Below the pieces are notes generated by a model. That model ran no database searches, was not told the DNA's origin, and saw nothing but the letters and a program-made list of their open reading frames with translations. DNA of 12,374 nucleotides. Origin: Candidatus Glassiibacteriota bacterium (lineage in GTDB: Bacteria; Gemmatimonadota; Glassbacteria; GWA2-58-10). Each line of letters begins with the position of its first letter. The stretch's first letter is position 1. Where the stretch lies: NCBI GenBank assembly GCA_030604975.1, contig JAUVUV010000021.1:1-12374 (forward strand), given 5' to 3'. Shown one piece after another: positions 1 through 7,334 of this stretch. The translations under genes and the position numbers were made by a program.

Positions 1-657
1 ACCGGCAGGTATTCCGGCGGTGCTTCCAAGGTCTTCAGTGGAAGGAGGTTTTTGCGCTGGCTCTGCTCCGGTCTCCACCGGTTCAGGCGCTGGAGCTGAG
101 GTTTCAGGTTCGGCTGCCTGCTCCCCCGGCGGAGCTTCACCCTCCGCCGAGACGAAGGCGGTTCCCTCTACTATATTCCCTGCCTTTTCAGGGGCTGCAT
201 CCTCTGTAGTCTCTTGCGCCGCTCCGGCGGCAGCCCGGTCTCCCTCTTCGCCGGCGGCAGAAGATTCCTGTCCCGCAATCCAGGTCGCCGGAACGCTGGT
301 CGGGGCAGATTCGCTGATCTGGCTTCTCTGAATGCCGGGGATATAAACTTTATTGACAAATAATATCAGAGCGGCGAAAAAGCCCAGGATTATGGAAAAC
401 ATTATCGGGATGTGAATGGGCCAGCGCCGGGCAGCTTTCTCTTTGCCCTTTTTCGCCACGGCTACCGGCACCGCGCGCGGGGCCCCTGTGGCAGTTGGCG
501 CTTTCCTGGCTGTCGGTTCGCCTGAAGGTGGTTTAGGGGGCGCGGGTATGCCCTTTGGAGCTCCCTCCTCTTTCTTCAAATGGAAAGGAGGAGGTGGGGC
601 GACACGGCTACCTCCCTTACGCTGCGCTTTTTTCAAGGCATCTGCAATGATACTCAT
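1..657 (-). CDS. GspB/MshN-like single-pass membrane protein, 3' end outside window
   Basis: The reading frame is open for 219 codons from the ATG at 657 to the left edge, so the C-terminus is missing. The first residues, MSIIADALKKAQ, resemble the short cytoplasmic N-terminus of GspB/ExeB and of MshN-type proteins (MSxIxDALKKxx). After a basic, Pro-rich cytoplasmic stretch comes a membrane segment at about residues 82-102 (IPIMFSIILGFFAALILFV), then a long Ala/Pro/Glu-rich periplasmic linker (about 115-219). No folded C-terminal domain is visible: it could be a GspB-type domain or TPR repeats as in MshN. GGAG lies 9 nt before the ATG. It starts 30 nt after the ExeA-type ATPase, which fits the ExeA-ExeB pairing that assembles the secretin in Aeromonas. 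Gene reality is secure; the family assignment is inference from N-terminus, topology and position. Confidence 0.8.
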   Translation of the reverse strand, partial: MSIIADALKKAQRKGGSRVAPPPPFHLKKEEGAPKGIPAPPKPPSGEPTARKAPTATGAPRAVPVAVAKKGKEKAARRWPIHIPIMFSIILGFFAALILFVNKVYIPGIQRSQISESAPTSVPATWIAGQESSAAGEEGDRAAAGAAQETTEDAAPEKAGNIVEGTAFVSAEGEAPPGEQAAEPETSAPAPEPVETGAEPAQKPPSTEDLGSTAGIPAG

Positions 658-687
658 CGAACTGCTCTCCAACTCCTGGTGAGAAAG

Positions 688-2511
688 TCATCTCAGAGGC
701 CAGGAACCCAACCTTTCAACCAGGATCTGGCTCAAACCGGCCTCTTCGATGCGGTCGGCCAGGAATGAGGATTGTTCTTTCTCCTCGAAAGCCCCGGCAT
801 AAAGCCGGTAAACAGGGGTTTCGTCCCTAGTTTCCAGTTGAAAAATATAGGCCGGAATCCGCCAGCGGCTCATATACTGGCTGCGTTTTTCCTCCGCCAC
901 CCGGCGGTCGGTAAAATCGCCCAGATTGAACGCAAGAGAGGTTTCCACGACCCTTACGCTGCCGGCCTTGATTATTCCCCGGTCCACCAGGTCATTGAGT
1001 TCTGCGCGTGAGGAAGCTTTGGACGGAAACCCACCGTAAAATAGCCTGTACCAGCGTCCCCCAAGCTGAACGATATGCAAGGGAACGATGTAAAGCTCCT
1101 TTTGGAGCCCCTGCTCGGAAAGAAGCCTCATCTGCTCGAGACCGTCATCCAGATTCTGAAACGCCCCGAGCTGAATGGAAAACGCCAGCCGCACTGCCGG
1201 AAACACGGTCTGGGGAAGGGAGGCTTTTTGTTCCAGCACTGTCTGTGAAGCCTTCCTCTGCCCTGTCCCGACCATACCGACACTGAAGAGTATAAACAGA
1301 AGGCCGGCAGCAGCCAAGGCTGCTAGAAACCATAAAAGAATTTTACGCGACTTACTTTGGCTGTCTAACAGCCAGGAGAGAAAAGCCTCCTTTTGCCTTT
1401 CCCAGGGCTGGGCAACCGCCTCTTCAGGTGGAGGCTCAGCCGTAGAATCTCCTTCTCCCTGTTCGCTCAGTTTCAGTATGCTAGTATCTTCACCTGAAAA
1501 ACGCCGGTCAGCGCCAGGTGTACTTTCCTCCATTCCGTCTGTTTCTTCCAGATTGCCTTCCAGTGAATCACCACAGCGTAGCACCAGGTCGGAATCCACC
1601 GTGCGTACCTGGTCGACATAAGCAGCAAGCAGGCAGCGCTCGCAGATCAGGTTTACCAGACGGGGCACGCCGCTGGAATAGTGATAGATATTCCGGTAGG
1701 CCTCATCCGTAAAGGTTACCGAGCTGTTCGAACCGGCAACGAACAGCCGGTGTTCCACATACCTTTTAGTTTCCTCGTAGATAAGGGGTTTAAGCCGGTA
1801 GCGAATTGAAATTCGCTGGTTTAACTGTCGAAGATCGGGCTGTTCCAGCTTGCGCTTGAGCTCGAGCTGGCCGACCAGTGCAATCTGAAGCAGCTTCTGC
1901 TTTGTGGTTTCAAGGTTCGAGAGAATCCTTATCTGCTCGAGCACCTGGGGTGACAAGTTTTGCGCCTCGTCGATTATCAGTACGGCGTTACCGTCTTTTT
2001 CCGCAAGTTTGAGCAGATGAGCGTTAAGCTGGTCGATAAGTTCTTTTTTGGTCAACCGGCTCCGGCGGCCCGGCTCGACTTTCTTAAGAATGTTTTCCAA
2101 TACACTCTTGCCTGGCATCAGCGGGTTCAACTCAAGGGCGTTCTGGGTCTCTGAGTCCAGGCTTTCGAATATCTTGCGGCTTTCTTCTCCGGTTTCACCC
2201 TCTTTGCCGGCAATATCGAGCCGGATGTCGAAATCCTGTACGATGGCTTCCAGAAGATCCCGCTCGCTGAGCATGGGGTTGAGAATCAGCGCACTGGTCA
2301 CGTTCTTATCGAGCCTTTCCAGCAGTTCCCGGCAGATCGTGGTTTTACCGGTGCCAATATCGCCGACGATAAGTATGAAGCCCTCATGCTCCTGGATACC
2401 GTAAGTCAGGTGGTCCAACGCCTGACGGTGATTTTCGCTCAGGTACAGGAACCGCGGATCAGGAGTCAGAGAGAATGGCTTCTCTTTAAGTTTAAAAAAA
2501 TCGAGGTACAT
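688..2511 (-). CDS. ExeA/GspA-type AAA ATPase with TM segment and two SPOR domains
   Basis: A 607-residue inner-membrane ATPase, probably acting in secretin assembly or placement. The N-terminus (MYLDFFKLKEKPFSLTPDP) is the hallmark start of the ExeA/MshM family. Walker A is GDIGTGKTT at residues 50-58 and Walker B/DEAQ is LIIDEAQNL at 178-186. A winged-helix-like C-terminal AAA part follows to about 315, then an acidic linker, a membrane segment at about 390-414, and two periplasmic SPOR-like repeats (about 443-522 and 525-600). SPOR domains bind denuded glycan strands; Aeromonas ExeA instead carries a PG_binding_1 domain. About 50 extra residues (101-150) sit between the first strands and Walker B. 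The ATG at 2511 is chosen because it gives the conserved N-terminus; a TTG at 2553 in frame would add 14 unlike residues. Neither start has a strong ribosome site. The secretin gene ends 61 nt upstream. The ATPase-TM-SPOR order also recalls DamX proteins of some gammaproteobacteria. Confidence 0.93.
   Translation of the reverse strand: MYLDFFKLKEKPFSLTPDPRFLYLSENHRQALDHLTYGIQEHEGFILIVGDIGTGKTTICRELLERLDKNVTSALILNPMLSERDLLEAIVQDFDIRLDIAGKEGETGEESRKIFESLDSETQNALELNPLMPGKSVLENILKKVEPGRRSRLTKKELIDQLNAHLLKLAEKDGNAVLIIDEAQNLSPQVLEQIRILSNLETTKQKLLQIALVGQLELKRKLEQPDLRQLNQRISIRYRLKPLIYEETKRYVEHRLFVAGSNSSVTFTDEAYRNIYHYSSGVPRLVNLICERCLLAAYVDQVRTVDSDLVLRCGDSLEGNLEETDGMEESTPGADRRFSGEDTSILKLSEQGEGDSTAEPPPEEAVAQPWERQKEAFLSWLLDSQSKSRKILLWFLAALAAAGLLFILFSVGMVGTGQRKASQTVLEQKASLPQTVFPAVRLAFSIQLGAFQNLDDGLEQMRLLSEQGLQKELYIVPLHIVQLGGRWYRLFYGGFPSKASSRAELNDLVDRGIIKAGSVRVVETSLAFNLGDFTDRRVAEEKRSQYMSRWRIPAYIFQLETRDETPVYRLYAGAFEEKEQSSFLADRIEEAGLSQILVERLGSWPLR
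712..1185 (-). other. Tandem SPOR-like domains of the ExeA-type ATPase
   Basis: Copy 1 (residues 443-522) shows FSIQLGAF, then GGRWYRLFYGGFPSKASS; copy 2 (525-600) shows AFNLGDF, then TPVYRLYAGAFEEKEQSS and AGLSQILVER. In each the two half-patterns of SPOR (xxIQxGxF and YRLxxGxF) can be seen in the right order. Copy 2 is the weaker match. Confidence 0.75.
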
Positions 2512-2572
2512 AAGCCCGGCAAACTCGCATTTTCTACGGACTGGGTGTATCAAAACAGATTGAAGTTATTGC

Positions 2573-4264
2573 TTATTGCTTGATAAAGCTGCCTTGATTG
2601 ATTTCGTATCTTTTTACCATTTCCTTGTAATCCAGAAGCTGTTCAGCTGTAATTTCTTCCGAGGTTCTGCTGAAATTGATATAAGGAGTAAGCAGGATTA
2701 CCAGTTCTACTTTAGCGCGGTCCTTTTTTACCTGCTTAAACAGGTTGCCCAGGATCGGCAGCTTCGAAAGGATCGGGACCTCCTTGATTTCCTCCAGCTC
2801 GCGTTCCTGTATCAGGCCGGCGAGAATAATGGTCTGCCCGTGACGCACCTTGGCCACAGTATCCAGTTCCCGCACATCTGTAATCGGGCTGGTGCTAAGC
2901 CCATCCGGGCTTGTTGCCACAGCGGCAATCGAGGTAATCGATGGCCTGATCGACATGATAATCAGCCCATCATCGCTGATTTGGGGTGTAATGTTGAGCA
3001 CCACGCCGGTAGGCTGCTGGATCGGAATGTAGTTGACTACCGGTTGTGTCGCAGGGCTTGTAGCCGTGGCCGGCTGTCCCGGGGTTTCCTGCCTCTGGAA
3101 GAAAGTTTCGTTCCGGGCGATCCTGATCACGGCAGGCTGATTATTCAGGGTGCTCACCTGCGGGCTTTGGAGAATGTTTACAGTGCCGTGTTTGGACATT
3201 GCGGTAAGAATGGTGTTAATATTCTTGTTGGAGACACCCATCTGGAACTCGCGCGCCGTAGGGCTGAGCACCTGGCTTGCCACCGCCCCTCCGGGGAGTG
3301 CGCCGGCGAGGTTGGAAACACTCTTCAGATCCGGAATCATTGACCAGTCAAGCCCTGCCTCGAAACTGTTTGTCAGATTGATCTCGATAAAACGGGCCTC
3401 TATCAGTACCTGGCGTTGGAGACTCGCCTGCATAGCCTCGATAAATTTTTCAGCCCGGGCAAGTATGTCCGGTGTGGCGGTTACCTGCACTATTCCTGAG
3501 GAGGGTTCAACAACAAGCTGGTGGCCTGTTTCCGGATCCGAACCCGCAAAGCTGCCTTCAGGAGTCAATGCAGCGGATTCGTCAACACCTGTATTGAGAA
3601 CGATTTCCTGCAAAGCGTTCTTGATATCCGTCCAGAGATTAACTATGATCTGGGTTTGCAAGGTTGTGGTGCTCTGAGGGATAAGCCCGCCGGCTGCAGC
3701 GCCGCCCTGGCCGGTGATAGCCATGGTTCCAATCACCTGGCGGGCGGTATTCAGGTAGTTAAGGTAGAAAATCCTGGTTTCCAGTTTAGGGACGGAAACG
3801 TAGATAAAATTATCCTCGATCTCGTAGGTGTAGCCTTTTTTACCCAGAGCTATTTCCAGGAACTTGAAAAAAGTAATATTCCTGAGGCTGAGTGTGAGGG
3901 TATCTTCAACAGCCGGATCGAGGACAAGATTATAAGACATTATGTCGCACATCGACTGAAGCGTGGAACCGAGATCGGCCTCCACAAGATTAATGTCAAA
4001 AACGTTTTCCGCTCTTTTGAAAGTGTAGTCAGGCTGCTTTTCCTGCTCGATCTGGGGCAGTATGAGTTCCTCCATCTGTTCGTTTTCGGCTGGTTCCTGC
4101 AGACTGATCCTGGTGCGCTCGGAATCTGCCCTCACGGTACTGCGGCGCGCTGTCTGTCTCCTGGTGCAGGATAAATCTGACACAAGCAACAGGATCAAAA
4201 GCCCTATCAGCAACAGTCGAACCGATGAAGCCGGAGGCAAAAGTTTTCTCAGCCATTTAAACAT
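2573..4264 (-). CDS. gspD: Outer-membrane secretin (GspD/PilQ/MshL family)
   Basis: A 563-residue secretin, which would form the multimeric outer-membrane gate. A hydrophobic signal segment (residues 15-29) ends in SDLSC at 29-33; Cys33 could be lipidated as in MshL, but the box is not canonical. Then an STN/N0-like domain (about 86-157), an N1/secretin_N-like region with a Gly/Ala-Thr/Gln-rich insert (163-225, then 248-282), and the secretin barrel core from about 285 (VLIEARFIEI) to 530, with the family signature VRHGQTIILAGLI at 473-485 followed by VPILSKLPILGNLF at 496-509. The PAT/TQP-rich stretch at 390-410 is probably a loop in the barrel. There is no long C-terminal S-domain of the type bound by pilotins; only about 33 residues follow the core. 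GGAGG lies 7 nt before the ATG, the best ribosome site in the window. It follows a 189-nt gap after the PilO-like gene, unlike the tight spacing elsewhere. The size and order next to an ExeA-type ATPase are closest to mshL. Confidence 0.95.
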   Translation of the reverse strand: MFKWLRKLLPPASSVRLLLIGLLILLLVSDLSCTRRQTARRSTVRADSERTRISLQEPAENEQMEELILPQIEQEKQPDYTFKRAENVFDINLVEADLGSTLQSMCDIMSYNLVLDPAVEDTLTLSLRNITFFKFLEIALGKKGYTYEIEDNFIYVSVPKLETRIFYLNYLNTARQVIGTMAITGQGGAAAGGLIPQSTTTLQTQIIVNLWTDIKNALQEIVLNTGVDESAALTPEGSFAGSDPETGHQLVVEPSSGIVQVTATPDILARAEKFIEAMQASLQRQVLIEARFIEINLTNSFEAGLDWSMIPDLKSVSNLAGALPGGAVASQVLSPTAREFQMGVSNKNINTILTAMSKHGTVNILQSPQVSTLNNQPAVIRIARNETFFQRQETPGQPATATSPATQPVVNYIPIQQPTGVVLNITPQISDDGLIIMSIRPSITSIAAVATSPDGLSTSPITDVRELDTVAKVRHGQTIILAGLIQERELEEIKEVPILSKLPILGNLFKQVKKDRAKVELVILLTPYINFSRTSEEITAEQLLDYKEMVKRYEINQGSFIKQ

Positions 4265-4317
4265 CGCAAATCCTCCATTCCGGTATGATCTCGTTTATTT
4301 TTTAATTCATCGGGAAA

Positions 4318-4404
4318 TTAAAAAAACTGCTCTGCCAGAAGGAAATGAGCAAAAAACGCACCAGTTGGGTAAAGCTTGGAGTTGACGGAAACCAAGCTCA
4401 TCAT
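4318..4404 (-). other. Short frame and inverted repeats in the secretin leader region
   Basis: The gap 4265-4453 before the secretin holds an inverted repeat AGCTTGG (4373-4379) / CCAAGCT (4392-4398), a second weak one TGCTC/GAGCA (4328-4332 and 4347-4351), and, on the minus strand just after the latter, G plus seven T (4327-4320), a terminator-like arrangement. A 28-codon frame (ATG at 4404, stop at 4318) covers all of this, with GAGG about 11 nt before its ATG. It resembles no known peptide and may be chance; the hairpin stem is too short for a convincing terminator. No strong promoter was seen in the gap. Confidence 0.3.
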
Positions 4405-4453
4405 GGTACTTTTTTCCTCAATCTTCAGGCAAATATTTCCCATATAAACCCTG

Positions 4454-5002
4454 TCATGGGATAAAATAACTTCTTAGCACAATTCTACCTCCGACAAGCG
4501 GGAGGTTTCTGGTAATTTCAAGGTTTACTACCTCGACCAGGCGATCTATATTCTGCAAGCCGTTCAGAAAGCCGGCCAGGGAAGAATAGCTGCACTCGAA
4601 TGCAAGTTCTATCGAATAACCGCTATGATTTATCCCTCCATTGTCATAGCTCTTTTCGGAATTCTCCAGTTCACGGCGCTTAAAATTTTGCAGCTCATAT
4701 TTTTCAGCCAGCGTAGAAAGCTGGACGTATAGTTCAATTATCTGCTTTCCCCTGGGAAGCCTGCGGTTTAGATCTTTTTCAAGGCTTACCCACTCAGCGC
4801 GCTCCTGTGCAGTGGCTGGATTGAAAACGTTGAGCTGCCGAACCATGCTTTCAATCTGCGACCTCGCGGCTGTCGGCTGAGACCTGTATTTAGAGATTTT
4901 TTCTAACTCAGGCTTGAACAGGCCGTACCAGATAATCCCGAACAAGAACAGAATGCCCAGGGGGAAAATAACTTTTTTTATACCTGTTGGTAATCTCATC
5001 AT
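4454..5002 (-). CDS. pilO: PilO/GspM-like inner-membrane alignment protein
   Basis: A 182-residue bitopic protein: short basic cytoplasmic N-terminus, one membrane segment at about residues 11-28 (VIFPLGILFLFGIIWYGLF), a charged, probably coiled-coil stretch (about 30-108), and a small C-terminal ferredoxin-like part (about 129-180) with the typical YSIELAFECSYSSLAGFLNGLQ helix-strand pattern in which PilO selects its partner. PilO pairs with PilN in the periplasm and links the cytoplasmic ATPase platform to the secretin; GspM has the same fold. It starts 10 nt after the PilMN gene, so translation is probably coupled. ATG codons at 5002 and 4999 are adjacent; an AAAGGT lies upstream of the first within the end of pilMN. 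Sequence identity is low as usual for this family; the assignment rests on topology, fold pattern and position. Confidence 0.88.
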   Translation of the reverse strand: MMRLPTGIKKVIFPLGILFLFGIIWYGLFKPELEKISKYRSQPTAARSQIESMVRQLNVFNPATAQERAEWVSLEKDLNRRLPRGKQIIELYVQLSTLAEKYELQNFKRRELENSEKSYDNGGINHSGYSIELAFECSYSSLAGFLNGLQNIDRLVEVVNLEITRNLPLVGGRIVLRSYFIP

Positions 5003-5012
5003 AGGTTAAAGA

Positions 5013-6641
5013 TCAGACCTTTAGTTTACAATCTATTTTGAATTCGAGAATATAAATTTCGCCTTCCCTGTGATTGGATAAAAAAGGTTCTGCGACCTCG
5101 CTGAAAAGGCCGGAACTGGTTAAACGATTGAAAAAGGTATTGAAAAATGCATCCGGCTCGGCAATCCCGTTTCCCTTGACCTGCCCGATTATCTCGGTGG
5201 TGTTTTCGTTTTCCCGATCCACTTTCAGACCGAAGAGTATAACATTTTCCGGAACGTAATGGCTCAAGACGATAAGCAGATTTTCCACAGTGTTGTGTTC
5301 AGCCGTAAAACGTGCCAAAAACTCTTTCCTGGTTCTGGCCAGCTGTCGCTGTGCAGTTACCTTGGCGAGATCATCGAGTTTCCTGGTCAGATCGGCGATA
5401 ACCTGTACCTGATTTTCCTGGGCCAGCATAGTTTCAAGCTCCAGCCTGGTGTTGCGAACCATGACATACCCGGTGGTCATAAGGATCAGAGAAACCACCG
5501 CTGCTGCACTCAGGATAAAGCGGCGGGCCCTGGCCTTGTGCCTATTGATATAGTCTGGCGGGACGAAATTAACCTTGGCGTCACGCAAGTTCTGCATTGC
5601 CGCCCCGAGAGGCAGAGCCAGGGAGGGAAAAATCCGCTCCAGCTTGGAGGCCCGGTCACCCAGGTGATCAGTCTGTAATGCGGAAATGGGAGAGAAAAGA
5701 GCCGCCTGTATGCCCAAATTGCTCTCGAATGATTTGACAAGATCTCCAAGATTAAAAGCCTCGCCGCTGAGCACAGCAAAGCTCACCCCCTCGCCGCGGA
5801 AACGCTGCTTAAAGTAAAGCAGGCTGCGATTGACCTCGATCAGCAACCTGTCCTGATCAGCGATGTAACGCTCACTGGCGAATCTCCGACTGGCCTCCAG
5901 CGGCATCTTTGCTTCTTCTTTCGGCTCCTCCTTTGCCAGAACGGACTGGAATTCGCGCGAAAACATCCAATTACCGCGGTTGGCGATAACCAGATAACTT
6001 CTGTCTCGCTCCAGGTGGATCATCACCGTGATTTTTTTAAGGTACTGCTCTCCCATCACACCCAGCGCTGAAATAAGCGCCAGGGGTACACTCGTAATCA
6101 GCTGTGTATCAAGACCTGCCTGCTCCATCAGGGTGATGATCCGCTTTAAACTCTCCCTAGGAATCACACCGATCAACACGTCGGATTTACGCCCCTTTCT
6201 GGCGCTTTTGTCGTACCACAAGTCGAAAGCGATATCCTTGGGAGTCGCTCCAGGCACGATTTTTTTAAGTTCCCGGCGAACAATCGCCTGCATTTCGTTC
6301 TTTCCGAGAATCGGCAGGGTGACCTGGCGGAGTTCGGTCCCCTTTTCATAGACTGTGGCGTGGACATTGCGCCCGCCGATCCCTTTTTCCTCCATCAATC
6401 CCAGAATCTGGTCTGCGGCCTCATGCACATCCTCCATCAGCGGGTCGATAGCCGAAAAATTCACGATCCTGGGGGGATCGACCCCTTTGTCGACTTCCAG
6501 GACACGCAGCATATCTGCGGCAATCTGAACCCCAATCACATTTTTGCCTGCACCGCGGAAAAACCCGAGCTTATCCAGCAGGTTAGCAGGCGAAAAGAGG
6601 GATTTAGCCCCCCTCTTAGCAGTGGTATCTCTCTCGGCCAT
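5013..6641 (-). CDS. PilM-PilN fusion protein (GspL-like layout)
   Basis: A 542-residue protein joining two usually separate pilus proteins. Residues about 34-350 are PilM-like (actin fold: IGVQIAADMLRVLEV at 36-50, VLIGVIPRESLKRIITLMEQAGL at 155-177 as two overlapping motifs, the ITVMIHLERDRSYLVIA strand pair at 204-220, SGEAFNLGDL at 292-301). Residues 357-542 are PilN-like: VNFVPPDYINRHKARARR is the typical PilN entry, followed by a membrane segment at about 375-396, a coiled coil (about 398-445) and a ferredoxin-like domain (about 455-540). This is the arrangement of GspL, whose cytoplasmic half binds GspE. The phosphate-loop positions of PilM (DIG in active relatives) read QIA and HLE here, so ATP binding may be lost, as in GspL. 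GAGG lies 6 nt before the ATG at 6641. It follows the PilP/GspC-like gene by 88 nt and precedes pilO by 10 nt. Confidence 0.93.
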   Translation of the reverse strand: MAERDTTAKRGAKSLFSPANLLDKLGFFRGAGKNVIGVQIAADMLRVLEVDKGVDPPRIVNFSAIDPLMEDVHEAADQILGLMEEKGIGGRNVHATVYEKGTELRQVTLPILGKNEMQAIVRRELKKIVPGATPKDIAFDLWYDKSARKGRKSDVLIGVIPRESLKRIITLMEQAGLDTQLITSVPLALISALGVMGEQYLKKITVMIHLERDRSYLVIANRGNWMFSREFQSVLAKEEPKEEAKMPLEASRRFASERYIADQDRLLIEVNRSLLYFKQRFRGEGVSFAVLSGEAFNLGDLVKSFESNLGIQAALFSPISALQTDHLGDRASKLERIFPSLALPLGAAMQNLRDAKVNFVPPDYINRHKARARRFILSAAAVVSLILMTTGYVMVRNTRLELETMLAQENQVQVIADLTRKLDDLAKVTAQRQLARTRKEFLARFTAEHNTVENLLIVLSHYVPENVILFGLKVDRENENTTEIIGQVKGNGIAEPDAFFNTFFNRLTSSGLFSEVAEPFLSNHREGEIYILEFKIDCKLKV

Positions 6642-6666
6642 TCAAGCCTCTACAGAATATTGATTT

Positions 6667-6688
6667 TTCCAGTATTAAGGCCCTGGAA
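6667..6688. repeat. Inverted repeat in the gap before the PilMN gene
   Basis: TTCCAG (6667-6672) and CTGGAA (6683-6688) form a perfect 6-bp inverted repeat with a 10-nt loop in the 88-nt gap between the PilP/GspC-like gene and the PilMN gene. No T-run follows on either strand, so it is not a convincing terminator; it may be an mRNA hairpin or chance. Confidence 0.4.
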
Positions 6689-6729
6689 TCTTGTCCCTAA
6701 AAGCCAACAACGATTGCCAGAAACCCAAG

Positions 6730-7332
6730 TCAGGGATTTTTTTTCATCTTAATAGTAGAAACCCCTGCCCTCTCCTCTTTACCAGTCTCCAGAGTAAGAG
6801 TCCTTCTCTTGCCGCCGTATTCCAGAACTACCGAGCGGCCGGTAATCTCGACTATCTTTTCTCCTCCGGTCATGTCCCCAATATCAAAGATACGACCGTC
6901 GATCATTGCCCGGTATTTCCCTGTGACGTTGTCCTTGATCAATCCGCTAAGTTTCAGATCGGGGGGAGAAATCTGTGAAGGTTCAGCCGACTCCAGCAGC
7001 AATTTGTCGAAAGTTTCTCCCTCGGCAATGGCCTGTATCTCTTCCGGCCACAGAAACGGATTTCGCCCAACCGTGTCGGGAAACTGCCCAACCGGCCCGG
7101 AGGAAAGCTCATTCTCCGCCTCCTGGGCAGCCTGGGCTCGAGTCTCACTGCCTGGCCTGGAGGCAGAGGCCTGTTCGATCTGCGACAACTCCTTGCGCGG
7201 CGGTGGCCTCAGGGCCTGTATCGCCGGTGTGGAAACTGTAGTCTGCTGTTTGAAATAACTGATCCAGTTATACACTCCGAGCAAAATGGCACCCGAGGCC
7301 AGCACTGCTGCTATGATATACTTTAAGCGCAT
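6730..7332 (-). CDS. PilP/GspC-like periplasmic alignment protein
   Basis: A 200-residue bitopic protein. It has a short cytoplasmic start, a membrane segment at about residues 4-21, a flexible Pro/Ala/Glu/Ser-rich linker (about 35-85), the motif GRNPF at 89-93 that precedes the homology region in GspC and PilP proteins, and a small beta domain (about 125-182; LKLSGLIKDNVTGKYRAMID, GEKIVEI, VVLEYGG) of the HR/PilP type that docks onto the N0 domain of the secretin. The ATG at 7332 was chosen because it begins directly at the membrane segment and has AGGGA about 8 nt upstream; the frame is open further upstream but only inside the previous gene and in unlikely sequence. The stop of the pilin-like gene is 2 nt before this ATG (TGA AG ATG), so the two are probably translationally coupled. 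PilP is normally a lipoprotein, whereas this one has a membrane anchor as in GspC; which name fits better is uncertain. Confidence 0.85.
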   Translation of the reverse strand: MRLKYIIAAVLASGAILLGVYNWISYFKQQTTVSTPAIQALRPPPRKELSQIEQASASRPGSETRAQAAQEAENELSSGPVGQFPDTVGRNPFLWPEEIQAIAEGETFDKLLLESAEPSQISPPDLKLSGLIKDNVTGKYRAMIDGRIFDIGDMTGGEKIVEITGRSVVLEYGGKRRTLTLETGKEERAGVSTIKMKKNP

Positions 7333-7334
7333 CT

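Noticed and set aside
2512..2553. TTG start giving 14 more residues on the ExeA-type ATPase
   Set aside because: The family starts at MYLDFFxLxxxPFSLTPDP; the extra residues do not resemble any ExeA N-terminus. It is not excluded, since neither start has a good ribosome site.
2576..3343. Open plus-strand frame of 255 codons opposite the secretin gene
   Set aside because: It lies wholly antisense to conserved secretin codons, its protein is rich in His, Cys and Arg without any recognisable motif, and it has no convincing ribosome site. It is a by-product of the codon use of the real gene.
3521..4174. Open plus-strand frame of 217 codons opposite the secretin N-terminal half
   Set aside because: Antisense to conserved STN and N1 domains; no family-like motif in the product.
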